The position numbers and the translations under genes were made by a program. A stretch of 64,000 nt of DNA from CALREJ01 sp035547395 (lineage in GTDB: Bacteria; Patescibacteriota; Gracilibacteria; Peribacterales; Peribacteraceae): NCBI GenBank assembly GCA_035547395.1, contig DASZVA010000012.1:28396-92395 (forward strand). Direction: 5' to 3'. The notes under the pieces are model-generated. The model was not told the origin of the DNA. It did not search any database and saw only the letters and a program-made list of their open reading frames with translations. This document shows positions 61,121 to 64,000 of this stretch, in pieces. Each line of letters opens with the position of its first letter. The stretch's first letter is position 1.

Positions 61121-61489
61121 TTATACTTCTTTCTTTAGTATGCAGCTTTGAATATACCTCTCCAGATCATCATGAAATCTGTCATTGATGGTATTTATGA
61201 AAGATAGTCGGACATCTGCCGGTTCCGCGCCAAAGCTCACAGAACTGCCTCTTAATGTAAATTCACTGCCTCCCCACGCCACAAAACCACCACCCAGAAC
61301 GGATGAAGCGTCGACATTTGCCTTTCTTATTATGCCCAGATGCGTGCCTTCCGTTGCATCTGCATGCAGAACAAAGTGCATGTCTTTTACTGTGCAGCTG
61401 ACAATATATTTCAGTGAACCGCTCAGCATCTGCTCTATTGATGCTTCAAAATGTCCGACTTCAAAAACTGGAAGCTGCTCTTGGCTCAT
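61121..61489 (-). CDS. Hypothetical small protein downstream of dnaN
   Basis: This 122-residue soluble, beta-rich protein (YIVSCTVKDMHFVLHADATE, GGGFVAWGGSEFTLRGSSVS) has no family I recognise. CATAAT lies 7 nt before its ATG and overlaps the end of dnaN, so it probably has its own leaderless promoter rather than only riding on dnaN. AT-richer than dnaN and mfd. Confidence 0.5.
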   Translation of the reverse strand: MSQEQLPVFEVGHFEASIEQMLSGSLKYIVSCTVKDMHFVLHADATEGTHLGIIRKANVDASSVLGGGFVAWGGSEFTLRGSSVSFGAEPADVRLSFINTINDRFHDDLERYIQSCILKKEV

Positions 61490-61497
61490 AGAAAATA

Positions 61498-62655
61498 TTA
61501 TGACTCCTGCATCCGGAGCGGCATGATCAGATGAAGGAAGCGATCATTGGCCGGAATATAAAACATCGCCGGATGCTGGCTGTCGACCATCCGCAGTTCC
61601 AATTGTTCGGAATCAATGTGGCCCAAAAAATCCAGAAGGTAGCTGGAGCTGAGGGCGATCTTGCCGCCGCCGCTGACTTCCGCCGGAATCGTTGCTTCAT
61701 CTTTTCCAAGTTGTGTCTGGGGCGTCGCAATGTCCGCTTCTCCTTCTTTGAGTGTGAAGGTGAGGTTGTTGTTCACTTCCTTCGCGAAGTAGTGCATGCG
61801 CTTCACCGCGGCCGTTAATTCTTTGGTAGAGATGAAGGACTTGGTGGAAAAATCCTTTGGAATGATCGCGCGGTAGTCTGGGAATTTTCCTTCTATAAGT
61901 CTCGACACGAGTGTGGTGGATCCGATCACCACTTCGATCTGCTGCGCGCTCAGGGTGATATGCACGGGCAATGCCTCCTCGCGCTTTCCCTGCTCCTCGT
62001 GTTCTTCCGTCGGTGTGCGCTTGGCCGGCTTCTTGGATGCCAGCATCACCTTTAATTCATCCAGAACTTTCACTGGAATGATGCAGGAAATATCTTCCGT
62101 CACATTCGATGCGATCGTGTATTCCGAGAGCCTGTAACTGTCGGTCGCAACCACGACGATTTTCCCGCCTTCCGTGCGCAGATAGACGCCGGAGAGTACC
62201 GGTCTCAAGCTGGTGCGGGCGGATGCGAACGTCACGAGATTCAATGCTTCCAAAAGCGACGCACCGTCGAGCGAGAACGTCGACTTCTTTTCCACGACGG
62301 GAATCGACGGGTAATCACTCGCCCTCTCGCCGCTCAATGTCGTCTTGCTGTGCGCGGACGTGCATTTGAGCTGCGTTCCCTCACTCGTCTCGAGCACCAC
62401 TTCCGGATCCGTGTTGTACTGCGCGAAGTTGAGAATCGCTTTCGCAGGAATCGTAATTGATCCTTCACTCTCGATGTTCGCCGGGAAACTTGTGATGATG
62501 CTGAGTTCCAAATCCGTCGCACTGACCGTGCACATATTTCCCTCCGCCTTGAAAAGAATATTTCCAAGAATCGGCAGCGCCTGCTGAGAGCTGATCGCAC
62601 GATTCGCAAGTTGCAGTGCCTGTAAGAATTCCTGAGTGTTACACGAGAACTTCAT
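61498..62655 (-). CDS. dnaN: DNA polymerase III beta subunit (sliding clamp)
   Basis: DnaN, 385 residues, three clamp domains: MKFSCNTQEFLQALQLANRA opens domain 1; SGVYLRTEGGKIVVVATDSY lies in domain 2; and the C-terminus ends FLHLIMPLRM, the typical clamp ending. A loop in domain 2 is charged and longer than usual (KKPAKRTPTEEHEEQGKREE). It lies directly beside the DnaA-box cluster, on the side expected for a dnaA-dnaN origin, but dnaA is not visible. Confidence 0.95.
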   Translation of the reverse strand: MKFSCNTQEFLQALQLANRAISSQQALPILGNILFKAEGNMCTVSATDLELSIITSFPANIESEGSITIPAKAILNFAQYNTDPEVVLETSEGTQLKCTSAHSKTTLSGERASDYPSIPVVEKKSTFSLDGASLLEALNLVTFASARTSLRPVLSGVYLRTEGGKIVVVATDSYRLSEYTIASNVTEDISCIIPVKVLDELKVMLASKKPAKRTPTEEHEEQGKREEALPVHITLSAQQIEVVIGSTTLVSRLIEGKFPDYRAIIPKDFSTKSFISTKELTAAVKRMHYFAKEVNNNLTFTLKEGEADIATPQTQLGKDEATIPAEVSGGGKIALSSSYLLDFLGHIDSEQLELRMVDSQHPAMFYIPANDRFLHLIMPLRMQES

Positions 62656-62743
62656 ACCGCTATGAATAGATAAAGAGTAAATAACTATATTGAATTCATC
62701 ATCATCATACCACTACACTTTTTCATTCAGACGTTGGCTGATG

Positions 62744-63033
62744 TGTGGAAACGTTTGGGGAAAAACAAAACAAAACAGCGAGAATCGGCTTTTGAAGAGT
62801 TTTGTGCAAACAATGTGTGTGGGAGGGGTGTGGAAAACCCGTGGAGAACTGTGGAAGCGGGGCTTCAGAAAGCCAAATATTAATATTTCGCAGTAGTAAG
62901 CCAAAAATGAGGAATACTGTGTATAACTCCGCCTCGACTGGGGAGAGTGGGTCCCCACAGTTATCCACAGGAGGTGTGGATAACTTTTGTGCGCAAAACA
63001 GATGTCCCCTTTCTTTCCACAGCGCTGTGGAAA
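62744..63033. other. DnaA-box cluster, probable oriC
   Basis: Consensus boxes TTATCCACA (62961-62969) and TGTGGATAA (62975-62983). Near-consensus: TGTGGAAAC 62744, TGTGGAAAA 62829, TGTGGAAG 62850, TGTGTATAA 62918, and a perfect palindrome TTTCCACAGCGCTGTGGAAA (63014-63033) holding two more. AT-rich stretches lie at 62660-62790 and 62875-62890. No protein-coding gene is seen in 62656-63154. Confidence 0.7.
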
Positions 63034-63043
63034 AAGGAAAACG

Positions 63044-63146
63044 GTGTCACACTGAGGTGCTCTGCAAAGCAGAGCCACGAAGTGTGATTTGCATATTGAA
63101 CGTGTATGGTTCGTGGCTCGCTGCGGCGAGCGCCTCACCATGACAC
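63044..63146. repeat. Cloverleaf repeat element, copy 3
   Basis: 103 bp beside the origin. Outer stem GTGTCA/TGACAC and GAGGTG/CGCCTC (with one G-T pair), middle arm CCACGAA/TTCGTGG, lateral arms CTCTGC/GCAGAG and CTCGC/GCGAG. The lateral arms keep pairing despite sequence change. Confidence 0.75.
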
Positions 63147-63154
63147 AATGTATT

Positions 63155-64000
63155 TTAAATTTTCTTCCGATACTTGGTACGACCGGCAGGCTTGGGCGCC
63201 TCCGTTTTATTCTCCCGGACATCAAGCTCGCCCCCTTTCATCTTCGCGAAACTTCTGTCATCCAGATCGCGGTCGACGAGCGAGCCGCTGCTGACAAATG
63301 ATCCGCGTCCGATCTTGATGCCTGGATTAATGCCGACGTGAATGCCGATGCGAGAATCACTTCCAATAATTGTTCCGAATTTCGTGAGGCCGGTTTTGGT
63401 GCGCGCATCGTCGATGAGCGATTCGATCTCTCCTTCATCGAGGCGCAGGTTGCCGGTCACCGATCCCGCGCCGAACGAGACGTTCTCCCCAATCACACTG
63501 TCGCCGATGTAGGTGCTGTGCGTCCATACGTGACTGTGGAGCACCGACGATTTCACTTCCGTGTTGTAGCCGATCACGCAGTGCGGTCCGACCGAGCTGC
63601 CGCGCACGAGCGCGTTATTGCCGATGATCGAGTCATGGCCGATGACGCACGGCCCGACAATCACGGCGTTCGGAAGGACGCGCACATTTTCTTCGATGAT
63701 CACATTGCCCTCGATCACCGCCGACTCGTGAATCACTGCAGAGGAATCGATCACCGTTTCATCGATCTCTTTCAAAAGAACGGGAAGGAGTTCCAGCAGA
63801 TGCCACGGATACTTCACCGCCTGCCAGGTTCCTTCGTAGGGAACCGGCACGTACGTCTGCTCCTTAAACAGATGATCGAGTGCCCGCTCATAACCGTCGC
63901 CCGTATCCGTCTTATCATCGATCTTCTTGAGTGCATCGAGAAGCGTCGCCGCGTTCTTGTGATAGTGACAGACGATGTTCACGAGGTTGCTCGGCTCCTT
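63155..64000 (-). CDS. Sugar-nucleotide acyl/nucleotidyltransferase with left-handed beta-helix (partial)
   Basis: The frame is open through the window edge, so the N-terminus is missing. The visible 281 residues hold the end of a nucleotidyltransferase domain and hexapeptide repeats of a left-handed beta-helix (ESAVIEGNVIIEENVRVLPN, IVGPCVIGHDSIIGNNALVR), as in GlmU and related sugar-1-phosphate transferases. The C-terminal tail is Lys-rich. GlmU activity would fit the wall genes here, but a different sugar is possible. Confidence 0.7.
   Translation of the reverse strand, partial: KEPSNLVNIVCHYHKNAATLLDALKKIDDKTDTGDGYERALDHLFKEQTYVPVPYEGTWQAVKYPWHLLELLPVLLKEIDETVIDSSAVIHESAVIEGNVIIEENVRVLPNAVIVGPCVIGHDSIIGNNALVRGSSVGPHCVIGYNTEVKSSVLHSHVWTHSTYIGDSVIGENVSFGAGSVTGNLRLDEGEIESLIDDARTKTGLTKFGTIIGSDSRIGIHVGINPGIKIGRGSFVSSGSLVDRDLDDRSFAKMKGGELDVRENKTEAPKPAGRTKYRKKI

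Overview
The window looks like a chromosome segment of an uncultivated, small-genome bacterium. The best guess is the Candidate Phyla Radiation (Patescibacteria), perhaps near Peregrinibacteria/Peribacteria. That placement is inference. It rests on a short and divergent 16S rRNA, very tight gene packing, housekeeping genes scattered rather than in the usual operons, a VirB2/pilin-like membrane protein and many secreted proteins of unknown function. TGA is used as an ordinary stop, which argues against the UGA=Gly code of Gracilibacteria/Absconditabacteria.

Layout. 0-9 kb: stand-alone Clp N-domain protein, VanW protein, acetyltransferase, RecO, FtsX, TPR protein, pilin-like protein and a large class A PBP. 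9-12 kb: YebC, lipoprotein, bS18 and bS6. 12-15.5 kb: LamG protein, then a self-contained 16S transcription unit with its own promoter, processing stem and terminator but no 23S. 15.5-26 kb: SufD, SufB and SufC scattered among a sulfotransferase, paired lipoproteins, small membrane peptides, a SIMPL protein and an adrenodoxin-type ferredoxin. 26-34 kb: cell-wall block (LspA, FtsW, MurG, MurB) with a cyclophilin, GltX and a TrpR-like regulator. 34-45 kb: double-OB SSB, then a five-gene operon of secreted proteins including an HExxH protein. 45-57 kb: DnaE, YrdC, NrdR, AspS, a degenerate PAS/histidine-kinase-like protein and tRNA-Leu(UAG). 57-64 kb: coiled-coil protein, Mfd, DnaN, a DnaA-box cluster (probable oriC) and a left-handed beta-helix nucleotidyltransferase running off the end.

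Expression logic. More than twenty genes have a TATAAT-like box ending 6-10 nt before the start codon, so their mRNAs should be leaderless or nearly so. A minority, mostly small accessory genes, have a strong Shine-Dalgarno. The 16S 3' end carries a variant anti-SD.

The most unusual content is between the genes. (1) Imperfect inverted pairs of short tandem arrays with 6-, 7- or 9-bp units, usually 4-5 units per arm, sit in many intergenic gaps and also lie in frame inside yebC, sufC, dnaE (twice) and yrdC. (2) C-rich hexamer tracts with G-quadruplex potential on the other strand lie directly upstream of the start regions of recO, fdx, lspA, ftsW, dnaE, yrdC and aspS. (3) A roughly 100-bp element can fold as a cloverleaf, and its lateral arms covary between copies. 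(4) yebC and dnaE are each preceded by a short ORF that repeats the gene's own first 10-12 codons, with synonymous changes, and is interrupted after codon 8 by a related palindromic insert. This last pattern is my best candidate for something undescribed.
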